This document shows positions 1-4,923 of a stretch of DNA of 5,645 bases, one piece after another. The DNA lies in contig JBHHZJ010000149.1 in the NCBI GenBank assembly GCA_046758005.1, forward strand, positions 1 through 5,645. Direction: 5' to 3'. A model generated the notes under the pieces. The model was not told where the DNA came from. It saw only the letters and a program-made list of their open reading frames with translations, and ran no database searches. Origin of the DNA: JBHHZJ01 sp046758005 (lineage in GTDB: Bacteria; Pseudomonadota; Alphaproteobacteria; Kiloniellales; J153). Positions within the stretch are counted from its first letter, which is position 1; each line of letters begins with the position of its first letter. The position numbers and the translations under genes are program-made.

Positions 1-19
1 AATCCGACGCTTAGGGAGT

Positions 20-95
20 TGGCGTCCCCTAGGGGAGTCGAACCCCTGTTTCCGCCGTGAGAGGGCGGCGTCCTGGGCCACTAGACGAAGGGGAC
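20..95 (-). tRNA. tRNA-Glu (anticodon CTC), CCA encoded
   Basis: Read on the minus strand, the sequence folds into a complete cloverleaf. The acceptor stem GTCCCCT pairs with AGGGGAC, the D stem is GTCT/GGAC, and the anticodon stem is CCGCC/GGCGG around the loop CTCTCAC. The T stem AGGGG/CCCCT closes the loop TTCGACT. The anticodon is CTC, which decodes GAG as glutamate. The discriminator base is G at 23, and positions 22-20 encode the 3' CCA. With CCA it is 76 nt long, normal for this tRNA. It lies about 96 bp downstream of the L-threonine aldolase gene in the same direction but has its own promoter-like sequence. Nothing in the flanking 19 bases suggests an integrated element. Confidence 0.97.
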
Positions 96-191
96 TGCAA
101 GAGCGGCCGTGCGGCCCTTGACATAGCGAATGCGCGATCGCGTGACAAGGGCGGGATCGGGCGCGCCCGCGCGGCAAGAGCAGCCGCGGCT
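96..191. other. Gap between ltaE and tRNA-Glu; no gene seen
   Basis: These 96 bp hold the tRNA promoter and several GC-rich palindromes, including CGGGCGCGCCCG at 158-169 and GCCGCGGC at 183-190, just after the aldolase stop codon. Neither is followed by a T run on the minus strand, so an intrinsic terminator for ltaE cannot be claimed. I see no coding potential distinct from GC-rich background. Confidence 0.5.
120..148 (-). promoter_or_regulatory. Sigma-70-like promoter for tRNA-Glu
   Basis: On the minus strand a TTGTCA hexamer (148-143) and a TATGTC hexamer (125-120) are separated by exactly 17 bp. Transcription would begin near 113, about 18 nt before the mature tRNA. The sequence just after the -10 is GC-rich (AAGGGCC), a feature known from stable-RNA promoters under stringent control. 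The spacer contains the perfect 10-bp palindrome CGCGATCGCG at 133-142. Assignment is by hexamer match, spacing and position only. Confidence 0.55.
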
Positions 192-1262
192 TCAAGAGGC
201 CGCGACGCCCGGCCGGCGCCCCGCGCCGCGCGCCTCGGCCAGGCGCCGGGCGGCGGCGAGGAAGGCGTCGACGTCCCTCGGGTCCGTGTCGAACGAGGCC
301 ACCAGGCGCACCTCGCGCCTCTCGTGCGGCCCCCAACGGTAGAAGACGAAACCCTCGCCGAGCAGACCCGTTATCATCGCCTCGGGCAGGCGGGCGAAGA
401 CCTCGTTCGCCTCGACCGCATGGGAGAGCGAAACGCCGGGCAGCGCGGCCAGGCCCTCGGACAGGCGCCTGGCCATCGCGTTGGCGTGGCGCGCGTGGCG
501 CAACCACAACCCGTCGGCGAGGTAGGCGTCGAGCTGGGCCGAGAGGAATCGCATCTTGGAGAACAGATGCCCGCCGCGCTTGCGCCGGTAGCCGAAGGTC
601 GCCGCCAGCACCGGCTTGAACAGCACGACCGCCTCGGCGCCCAGCGCGCCGTTCTTGGTCGCGCCGAACGAGAGCGCATCGACGCCCGCCTTCCAGGTGA
701 TCTCGGCCGGCGCGCAGCCGAGCGAGGCGACCGCGTTGGCGAAGCGCGCGCCGTCCACGTGCAGGCCGAGCCGGTGCGCCCGCGCGACCTCGGCGAGCGC
801 GCCGATCTCCTCGGCCGTGTAGACCGTGCCGGCCTCGCTCGCCTGGGTCAGGCTGACCGCCGCCGGCTGCACCTCGTGCACCACGCCTTCGCCGGCGATC
901 GCGCCGGCCAGATCCTCGGCCGCGATCTTGCCGTGCGCGCCCGGCAGCGGCACCAGCTTGGCGCCGCCGGTGTAGAACTCGGGCGCGCCGCATTCGTCGA
1001 CCTGGACGTGCGCGGCCTCGTGGCAGTAGACCGCGCCGAAGGGCGGGGCCATGAGAGAAAGCGCGAGCGCGTTGGCCGCGGTGCCGGTGGCCACGGGAAA
1101 GGCCGCGACCTCGGTCTCGAACACCTCGGCCAGGCGGGCCTCGACCCGGCGGGTCAGCTCGTCGTTGCCGTAGGGCATGGCCGCGCCGGCATTGGCCGCC
1201 TCGATCGCGCGCAGGATCTCCGGCGCCGCGCCGCTTGCGTTGTCCGAACAGAAGTTCACCAT
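192..1262 (-). CDS. ltaE: Low-specificity L-threonine aldolase (PLP-dependent)
   Basis: This 356-aa cytosolic protein is a fold-type I PLP enzyme of the beta-eliminating lyase family. It is predicted to cleave L-threonine or L-allo-threonine to glycine and acetaldehyde. The N-terminus NFCSDNASG (residues 3-11) is typical of the family. His85 in HEAAH fits the ring-stacking histidine. HVDGAR (168-173) supplies the aspartate that contacts the pyridine nitrogen plus a conserved arginine. SFGATKNGALGAE (198-210) contains the Schiff-base lysine, K203. Length is normal. The ATG at 1262 is supported by TAAGG seven bases upstream, and the TAA within it is an in-frame stop (1274-1272), so no longer N-terminus is possible in this frame. 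It lies 43 bp downstream of the small membrane-protein gene in the same direction and may share its transcript. The related phenylserine aldolases cannot be excluded from sequence alone. Confidence 0.93.
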   Translation of the reverse strand: MVNFCSDNASGAAPEILRAIEAANAGAAMPYGNDELTRRVEARLAEVFETEVAAFPVATGTAANALALSLMAPPFGAVYCHEAAHVQVDECGAPEFYTGGAKLVPLPGAHGKIAAEDLAGAIAGEGVVHEVQPAAVSLTQASEAGTVYTAEEIGALAEVARAHRLGLHVDGARFANAVASLGCAPAEITWKAGVDALSFGATKNGALGAEAVVLFKPVLAATFGYRRKRGGHLFSKMRFLSAQLDAYLADGLWLRHARHANAMARRLSEGLAALPGVSLSHAVEANEVFARLPEAMITGLLGEGFVFYRWGPHERREVRLVASFDTDPRDVDAFLAAARRLAEARGAGRRPGVAAS

Positions 1263-1305
1263 CGCGATGCCTTATGGTAGAGGCCGGCGCCGGGACCGGC
1301 CGCGC

Positions 1306-1602
1306 TCACGGCCCGGGCGCCGCGGTGACGCGGCCGAGCACCCGGCCGTCGGACAGGTCGATGACCACGACCTGCTGGCAATCGCGCTCGGCCGGGCCGT
1401 CGATGCGTAGGATCAGGCGGCCCTCCTGGCTGCGCGCCTCGGCGATCGCGCAGCCGGCGGGCAGCGGCAGCGACACCTCGCCCAAGCGGCCAGGCCCGTC
1501 CGTGCCCTCGGACAATCTGGTGACCAGGCCGTAGGCGAGGAGCGCCAGGCTGGCCATGATGAGTAGGCCCATGACGACGACCAGAGCCTTGAGCGCCTGC
1601 AT
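1306..1602 (-). CDS. Small single-pass membrane protein, DUF6476-like
   Basis: A 98-aa protein. A hydrophobic segment at about residues 5-28 (KALVVVMGLLIMASLALLAY) is preceded by a short N-terminus with one lysine. It predicts one membrane helix with the remaining ~70 residues probably in the periplasm. The C-terminal part contains SLPLPAGCAIAEA (44-56), a strand-rich stretch and LSDGRVLGRV (83-92), suggesting a small beta domain. From memory it resembles DUF6476, an uncharacterised alphaproteobacterial family. No function is known to me. The ATG at 1602 is the likeliest start, though its ribosome-binding site is weak: AAGG lies only one base away and GGA eight bases away. Met11 is an alternative but would cut into the membrane helix. 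It starts 51 bp from the divergent rluD-like gene. Confidence 0.75.
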   Translation of the reverse strand: MQALKALVVVMGLLIMASLALLAYGLVTRLSEGTDGPGRLGEVSLPLPAGCAIAEARSQEGRLILRIDGPAERDCQQVVVIDLSDGRVLGRVTAAPGP

Positions 1603-1653
1603 GCCTTGGATCCAGAATCTTGCCCGCGCGGTCGGCGAGCCGGGAGCGGCCCG
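1603..1653. promoter_or_regulatory. Divergent intergenic region, promoters not resolved
   Basis: Only 51 bp separate the start codons of the DUF6476-like gene and the rluD-like gene, so their promoters must overlap here or lie partly inside the coding regions. The strand-symmetric octamer TGGATCCA is at 1607-1614. I find no convincing -35/-10 pair in either direction. GGGAG at 1642-1646 serves as the ribosome-binding site of the plus-strand gene. Confidence 0.35.
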
Positions 1654-2637
1654 ATGACGGCGGTGGCCGGCGCGCGGACCTACGAGATCACGGCCGGCGA
1701 GGCCGAGGCCGGGCAGCGCCTCGACCGCCTGCTCGCCGCACGCCTGCCGGCGATCTCGCGCACCCGCCTCAAAGCCCTGATCGAGGGGGGCCGGGTCACG
1801 TCCGGCGGCGAAACGATAGTCGAGCCGGCATATCGGGTCAAACCCGGTCAAACTTTCGCCATCTTCGTCCCCGAGCCTGCCCCTGCCGCGCCGGAAGCGC
1901 AGGCCATCGCGCTCGACATCGTCTACGAGGATGCGCACCTCATCGTGCTCGACAAACCCGCCGGCATGGTCGTCCACCCCGCACCCGGGAACCCGGACCG
2001 CACGCTGGTCAACGCGCTCCTGGCCCACTGCGGCGCGGGGCTTGCCGGCATCGGCGGCGTGCGCCGGCCCGGCATCGTGCACCGCCTGGACAAGGACACG
2101 AGCGGCCTGATGGTCGTGGCCAAGACCGAGGAGGCCTACCGGGGCCTGGCCAAGATGTTCGCGGCCCGCGAGGTGGAGCGCGCCTACCGGGCCGTGGTCT
2201 GGGGCGTGCCCGAACCGCGCGCCGGCGAAATCGCCGGCAACATCGGCCGCAGCCCGCGCAACCGCAAGAAAATGGCGGTCCTGCGCCGCGGCGGCAAGCC
2301 GGCGCGTACCCGCTACCGCGTGCTGAAGGATCTGGCCGGCGGGCTGGCCAGCCTGGTCGAATGCCGTTTGCTGTCCGGGCGGACCCACCAGATCCGGGTT
2401 CACATGGCCGCCAAGGGCCACCCGGTGCTCGGCGATCCCCTTTACGGCCGGGCCGGCCAAGGGCGGCGCGACCGCCTGCCGCAGGCCGCGCGCGCGGCCC
2501 TCGAGGCGCTCGACCGCCAGGCGCTGCACGCCAAATCCTTGGCATTTCCGCATCCCGCCACCGGGGCTGCGCTCCGCTTCGAGAGCGAATTACCGCAAGA
2601 CGTAAAGAACTTGATAACCTTCTTAGAAGCATTATAA
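1654..2637 (+). CDS. rluD: RluA-family 23S rRNA pseudouridine synthase, RluD-like
   Basis: A 327-aa enzyme predicted to isomerise uridine to pseudouridine in 23S rRNA. For RluD the targets are in helix 69, and the length matches the E. coli protein. An S4 RNA-binding domain occupies about residues 20-70 (QRLDRLLAARLP through RVKPGQTF). The catalytic domain follows, with VLDKPAGMVVHP (98-109) and the motif II core GIVHRLDKDTSGLMV (140-154), whose Asp146 is the catalytic aspartate. LSGRTHQIRVHMA (240-252) and VLGDPLYG (258-265) are further family motifs. The ATG at 1654 is chosen because GGAG lies seven to eight bases upstream. A TTG at 1606 in the same frame would add 16 atypical residues. Placement immediately before rpoH is common in alphaproteobacteria. 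Its last codons carry the rpoH P1 promoter-like sequence. RluC or RluA specificity cannot be fully excluded from sequence alone. Confidence 0.92.
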   Translation: MTAVAGARTYEITAGEAEAGQRLDRLLAARLPAISRTRLKALIEGGRVTSGGETIVEPAYRVKPGQTFAIFVPEPAPAAPEAQAIALDIVYEDAHLIVLDKPAGMVVHPAPGNPDRTLVNALLAHCGAGLAGIGGVRRPGIVHRLDKDTSGLMVVAKTEEAYRGLAKMFAAREVERAYRAVVWGVPEPRAGEIAGNIGRSPRNRKKMAVLRRGGKPARTRYRVLKDLAGGLASLVECRLLSGRTHQIRVHMAAKGHPVLGDPLYGRAGQGRRDRLPQAARAALEALDRQALHAKSLAFPHPATGAALRFESELPQDVKNLITFLEAL

Positions 2638-2638
2638 T
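2611..2638 (+). promoter_or_regulatory. rpoH promoter P1 (sigma-70-like)
   Basis: TTGATA (2611-2616) and a perfect TATAAT (2633-2638) are separated by 16 bp, the strongest housekeeping-type promoter match in the window. It sits inside the 3' end of the rluD-like gene, and the -10 hexamer overlaps that gene's TAA stop codon (2635-2637). The spacer holds the short dyad CTTCT-T-AGAAG (2619-2629). Predicted transcription starts near 2645, giving an rpoH leader of about 150 nt. Confidence 0.7.
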
Positions 2639-2671
2639 ATGTGGGAAACCTGATGAGATTGGTCAGCTTTT

Positions 2672-2701
2672 CTTGATCCCAATGATCACTGGTGCTATAC
2701 A
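2672..2701 (+). promoter_or_regulatory. rpoH promoter P2 (extended -10, possible heat-shock promoter)
   Basis: TTGATC (2673-2678) and TATACA (2696-2701) are 17 bp apart, and the -10 is preceded by TGC, an extended -10 element. The same bases partly match the alphaproteobacterial RpoH consensus recalled as CTTG-N17/18-CYTATNT: CTTG at 2672-2675, then 18 bp, then GCTATAC (5 of 7). P2 could therefore be sigma-70 dependent, RpoH dependent (autoregulation), or both. The spacer contains a dyad at 2679-2692. Predicted start is near 2708, giving a leader of about 87 nt. Confidence 0.5.
2679..2692. promoter_or_regulatory. Dyad in the P2 spacer, possible operator
   Basis: CCAATGATCACTGG has the symmetric form CCA-n-TGATCA-n-TGG, with 12 of 14 positions in symmetry. 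It lies between the -35 and -10 hexamers of P2, where a bound dimer would compete with RNA polymerase. No specific regulator can be named. Confidence 0.3.
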
Positions 2702-2723
2702 CATATCAGGATTCGCTGAAGTA

Positions 2724-2794
2724 CGGCGCCGGCGGCCGGCAGGGGTCTATCGAGCCGGTCGCCTTGCCCATGACGCTGTCGAAGGATTGCGCCG
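2724..2794 (+). promoter_or_regulatory. Structured rpoH 5' leader, candidate thermosensor
   Basis: In the rpoH leader RNA, CGGCGC (2724-2729) is perfectly complementary to GCGCCG (2789-2794), the six bases directly before the ATG. Inside this helix, GGCCGGC (2734-2740) can pair with GCCGGTC (2754-2760) with one G-U pair. The Shine-Dalgarno AAGGA (2782-2786) would lie in the enclosed junction. The pairings are visible in the sequence; that they form or respond to temperature is inferred. Confidence 0.25.
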
Positions 2795-3679
2795 ATGACG
2801 CCGCAAAAGCTGCCCGTGTTGGTCTCCGAGGGCAACCTGCCCCGCTATCTGCAGGAGATCCGCAAGTTCCCCATGCTCGAGGCGGACGAGGAGTACATGC
2901 TGGCCAAGCGCTGGCGCGAGCGGGACGACATCGAGGCGGCGCACAAGCTCGTGACCTCGCACCTGCGGCTGGTGGCGAAGATCGCGATGGGCTACCGGGG
3001 CTACGGCCTGCCGCTGTCCGAGCTCATTTCCGAGGGCAACGTCGGCATGATGCAGGCGGTGAAGCGCTTCGATCCGGAGCGCGGATTCCGCCTCGCGACC
3101 TACGCGATGTGGTGGATCCGCGCCGCGATCCAGGAGTACATCCTGCATTCCTGGTCGCTGGTCAAAATGGGCACCACGGCGGCGCAGAAGAAGCTGTTCT
3201 TCAACCTGCGCAAGCTGAAGGGGCAGATGCAGGCGATCGAGGAGGGCGACCTCGACCCCGATCAGGTGACCAAGATCGCCAATGCCTTGAACGTGCCGGA
3301 GAGCGACGTCGTGACCATGAACCGGCGTCTCGCCGCGCCGGACCACTCCCTCAACGCCCCGCTGCGCATCGACGGCGACGGGGAGTGGCAGGACTGGCTG
3401 GTCGACGAGTCGGAGGACCAGGAAAGCGTGCTCGCGGAATCGGAGGAGCTCTCGCGGCGGCGCGAGCTGCTCCAGGCGGCCATGAAGACGCTCAACAAGC
3501 GCGAACGCCATATCCTCGAGGAGCGGCGCCTCAAGGAGCAGCCGACAACCCTGGAAGAACTGTCCCAGCAGTACGGGATCAGCCGGGAGCGTGTGCGCCA
3601 GATCGAGGTGCGCGCGTTCGAGAAGCTGCAAAAGGCGATCCGCAACGCGGCCATCGAGAAGCGGCTGGCCAACGCCTGA
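2795..3679 (+). CDS. rpoH: RNA polymerase heat-shock sigma factor RpoH (sigma-32)
   Basis: A 294-aa sigma-70 family factor that directs RNA polymerase to heat-shock promoters controlling chaperone and protease genes. Region 1.2 lies near residues 14-46. Region 2 spans about 53-122, including LISEGNVGMMQAVKRFDP (77-94) and the -10 recognition segment around ATYAMWWIRAAIQEYI (101-116). QKKLFFNLR (131-139) is the RpoH box that separates this group from other sigma-70 proteins. Region 4 spans about 226-282, with the -35-binding helix-turn-helix LEELSQQYGISRERVRQIE (253-271). Length is normal. The ATG at 2795 has AAGGA eight to nine bases upstream. Two tandem promoter-like sequences precede it. 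A helix that could form next to the start codon hints at control of translation, which is inferred only. Many alphaproteobacteria carry two RpoH paralogues, so which one this is remains open. Confidence 0.96.
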   Translation: MTPQKLPVLVSEGNLPRYLQEIRKFPMLEADEEYMLAKRWRERDDIEAAHKLVTSHLRLVAKIAMGYRGYGLPLSELISEGNVGMMQAVKRFDPERGFRLATYAMWWIRAAIQEYILHSWSLVKMGTTAAQKKLFFNLRKLKGQMQAIEEGDLDPDQVTKIANALNVPESDVVTMNRRLAAPDHSLNAPLRIDGDGEWQDWLVDESEDQESVLAESEELSRRRELLQAAMKTLNKRERHILEERRLKEQPTTLEELSQQYGISRERVRQIEVRAFEKLQKAIRNAAIEKRLANA

Positions 3680-3720
3680 CCGCCCCTGCCCGTCATCGAT
3701 CGCCGGGGCGCGGCAGCACC

Positions 3721-4593
3721 ATGACCGCACCGGAGCCGCACCTGGACCGCACCGCCGACGATCCGCGCGCCGGGTGGGACGCGGTCGCCTCCGGCTGGGC
3801 CGAGTGGTGGGACACGATCGAGCGCGGCGCGCGACCCGTCAGCGAGCGCTTGATCGACCTGGCCGGCCTGGCTCCCGGGCAGCGCGTGCTCGACGTGGCC
3901 ACGGGGCTCGGCGAGCCGGCGGCGACGGCGGCGCGCCGGATCGCGCCGAACGGCCGTGTGCTCGCGACCGACTTCGCCCCCGCCATGCTGGAGCAGGCCC
4001 GCGCCCGGGCGCGCCGCCTGGGCCTGGACAACATCGACTTCCGGATCATGGACGCGGCCGACCCGGACCTGCCGAGCGCCGCCTTCGACGCGGTGCTGTG
4101 CCGCTGGGGCTTGATGTTCGTGCCCGAGCCGGCACGCAGCTTGGCGGCCTTGCACCGGGCGCTCAAACCGGGCGGCCGGCTGGCGATCGCGGTCTGGGGC
4201 CCGCCCGAGGCGGTGCCCGCGATCGACCTGCCGAACCGGATCGTTGCCGGGCGGCTCGACCTTCCGGCGCCGCCGGACGGAACGCCGAGCCCGTTCAGCC
4301 TGTGCGATGCCGATGCCCTGCGCCGAACGCTGCGCGCGGCGGGCTACGACGCGCTCACGTCGGAGCCGGTGAGCGTGGTGTTCCGCTTCGATTCGGTCGA
4401 GGGCTTCATCCGGTTTCGTCGCGAGGTCTCGAGCGTCGAGGCGCGCACGGCGGATTGCCCCCCGGCGCGGCGCGAAGCGGCGTGGCGCGCCGTCGGCCAA
4501 TCGGTCGAGCGATTCGTGACCGAGGACGGCGCGCTGGCGATCCCGAACCTGGCGCTCTGCGTGTCCGGGCGCCGTCAGGCCTATCGTCGGTGA
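3721..4593 (+). CDS. Class I SAM-dependent methyltransferase, UbiE/type 11-like
   Basis: A 290-aa soluble protein with a Rossmann-type SAM-binding domain. Motif I is RVLDVATGLGEPAATAA (55-71). The acidic residue at the end of strand 2 is Asp84 (ATDFAPAML), expected to bind the ribose hydroxyls of SAM. Asp111 (MDAADPDLP) fits the adenine-contact position. LKPGGRLAIAVWGPP (148-162) forms the strand 5 region. Residues from about 165 onward form a C-terminal cap that probably holds the substrate site. The substrate is not evident; the fold resembles small-molecule methyltransferases of the UbiE/methyltransferase-11 group. The ATG at 3721 lies 41 bp after rpoH with only a weak ribosome-binding site. 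A 6-bp GC hairpin (3681-3686/3705-3710) in the gap has no T run, so transcription from rpoH probably continues into this gene. An element is inserted five bases after its stop codon. Confidence 0.85.
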   Translation: MTAPEPHLDRTADDPRAGWDAVASGWAEWWDTIERGARPVSERLIDLAGLAPGQRVLDVATGLGEPAATAARRIAPNGRVLATDFAPAMLEQARARARRLGLDNIDFRIMDAADPDLPSAAFDAVLCRWGLMFVPEPARSLAALHRALKPGGRLAIAVWGPPEAVPAIDLPNRIVAGRLDLPAPPDGTPSPFSLCDADALRRTLRAAGYDALTSEPVSVVFRFDSVEGFIRFRREVSSVEARTADCPPARREAAWRAVGQSVERFVTEDGALAIPNLALCVSGRRQAYRR

Positions 4594-4597
4594 ATGT

Positions 4598-4601
4598 CTA
4601 G
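4598..4601. repeat. Target-site duplication CTAG, left copy
   Basis: CTAG immediately left of the element, matched by a second CTAG at 4920-4923. It lies four bases after the methyltransferase stop codon. Confidence 0.6.
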
Positions 4602-4618
4602 CAGGCTGCGGAAAAACT
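4599..4618 (+). repeat. Terminal inverted repeat, left end (3' end of the IS)
   Basis: These 20 bp match the reverse complement of 4903-4922 at 19 of 20 positions; the one mismatch is G at 4610 versus T in the other end. The core is CAGGCTGC followed by GGAAAAACT. If the true element begins at 4602, the outer three bases belong to the CTAG duplication. Confidence 0.9.
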
Positions 4619-4649
4619 AATGATCCCCCAGGTCTTCCCTGGGATCATT
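4612..4649 (-). terminator. Intrinsic terminator inside the element, minus strand
   Basis: On the minus strand AATGATCCCAGG (4649-4638), the loop GAAGA, and the complementary arm at 4632-4619 form a 12-bp stem with a 2-base bulge. AGTTTTT (4618-4612) follows within the inverted repeat. This is a classical terminator for transcripts entering from the right, such as the transposase message or read-through from the regulator gene. Read on the plus strand the hairpin is followed by GATTGG, with no T run, so its value for ending the rpoH-methyltransferase transcript is doubtful. Confidence 0.7.
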
Positions 4650-4749
4650 GATTGGAAGGTCGCTCTCGGCGTGTCGAACTTGGTATTTTGTCTTGTTGCG
4701 GGCTGTTTGTCGGCGGTGATCCTGGGGGTTGGGCGGAGTCCGGCCTTGG

Positions 4750-4845
4750 TCATGGGCTTGCTCCCAGCAGCTTGGGTAATCGGACCAGGTTGTAGGCCGC
4801 CAGCGCCAAGGTGAACTGGGACCGCACCCGATCCTCACCGCGCAT
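4750..4845 (-). pseudogene. C-terminal remnant of an IS5/IS1182-like transposase
   Basis: A 31-codon reading frame, MRGEDRVRSQFT followed by LALAAYNLVRLPKLLGASP and TGA, matches the extreme C-terminus of DDE transposases recalled as RGRDRV...FTFAAAAYNLVRLPKLL. All catalytic regions are missing. The frame stays open upstream to a TGA inside the right inverted repeat (4908-4906), so the left-hand junction of the internal deletion lies between about 4845 and 4905. GGAGG at 4857-4853 stands eight to twelve bases before the ATG, so a short peptide could be translated, but no function is implied. If MRGEDR is instead the native transposase start, the deletion fused N- and C-termini in frame. Confidence 0.75.
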
Positions 4846-4902
4846 CCCATCCTCCTTCGGTTCCAAAACCAAAGGAATCACGTCAAATCCGTCGTTGCCA
4901 GG

Positions 4903-4922
4903 AGTTTTTCAGCAGCCTGCTA
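4903..4922 (-). repeat. Terminal inverted repeat, right end (5' end of the IS)
   Basis: The partner of 4599-4618, reading on the minus strand CAGGCTGCTGAAAAACT inward from the end. It is adjacent to the upstream side of the transposase remnant, so it corresponds to the left (promoter) end of the parent IS. Its outermost bases are shared with the regulator gene's stop codon. Confidence 0.9.
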
Positions 4923-4923
4923 G
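4920..4923. repeat. Target-site duplication CTAG, right copy
   Basis: CTAG immediately right of the element. Its complement supplies the TAG stop codon (4922-4920) of the minus-strand regulator gene, so the duplication left that gene's end intact. Confidence 0.6.

Larger units (their letters stand above)
4602..4919 (-). mobile_element. MITE / internally deleted IS with CTAG target duplication
   Basis: A roughly 318-bp segment bounded by near-perfect inverted repeats and flanked on both sides by CTAG (4598-4601 and 4920-4923), which fits the 4-bp YTAR target duplication known for IS5-type elements. It contains the tail of a transposase on the minus strand, a minus-strand terminator and no complete gene, so it would need a transposase in trans. 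Its base composition is visibly less GC-rich than the genes on either side. The transposase remnant resembles IS5/IS1182-like DDE transposases. Because CTAG is palindromic and continues the inverted-repeat symmetry, the exact ends are uncertain by about three bases. Confidence 0.85.

Noticed and set aside
1..23. tRNA 3' end as a phage or island attachment site
   Set aside because: No integrase or repeat of the tRNA end is seen in the window, and only 19 bases lie beyond the tRNA, so there is nothing to support it.
57..1280. Long plus-strand open frame opposite the threonine aldolase
   Set aside because: It is antisense to a clear enzyme gene, overlaps the tRNA, and its translation is arginine- and glycine-rich with no recognisable domain, as expected from GC-rich codon shadows.
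1603..2553. N-terminal extension of the small membrane protein to over 400 aa on the minus strand
   Set aside because: The added part is antisense to the rluD-like catalytic domain and has no family features; the real protein begins at Met 1602 just before the membrane helix.
3681..3710. GC hairpin between rpoH and the methyltransferase as a terminator
   Set aside because: The stem is only 6 bp with an 18-base loop and no T run follows; such pairings are common in GC-rich DNA.
2692..3720. Plus-strand frame running through rpoH in register with the methyltransferase, suggesting a 633-aa fusion
   Set aside because: The frame overlaps rpoH in another phase and is low-complexity Arg/Ala/Gly. 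Recognisable methyltransferase sequence starts only at the ATG at 3721.
4617..4850. 77-aa minus-strand open frame within the element
   Set aside because: It is one frame off from the transposase tail that gives recognisable family sequence, and it runs through the terminator and inverted repeat.
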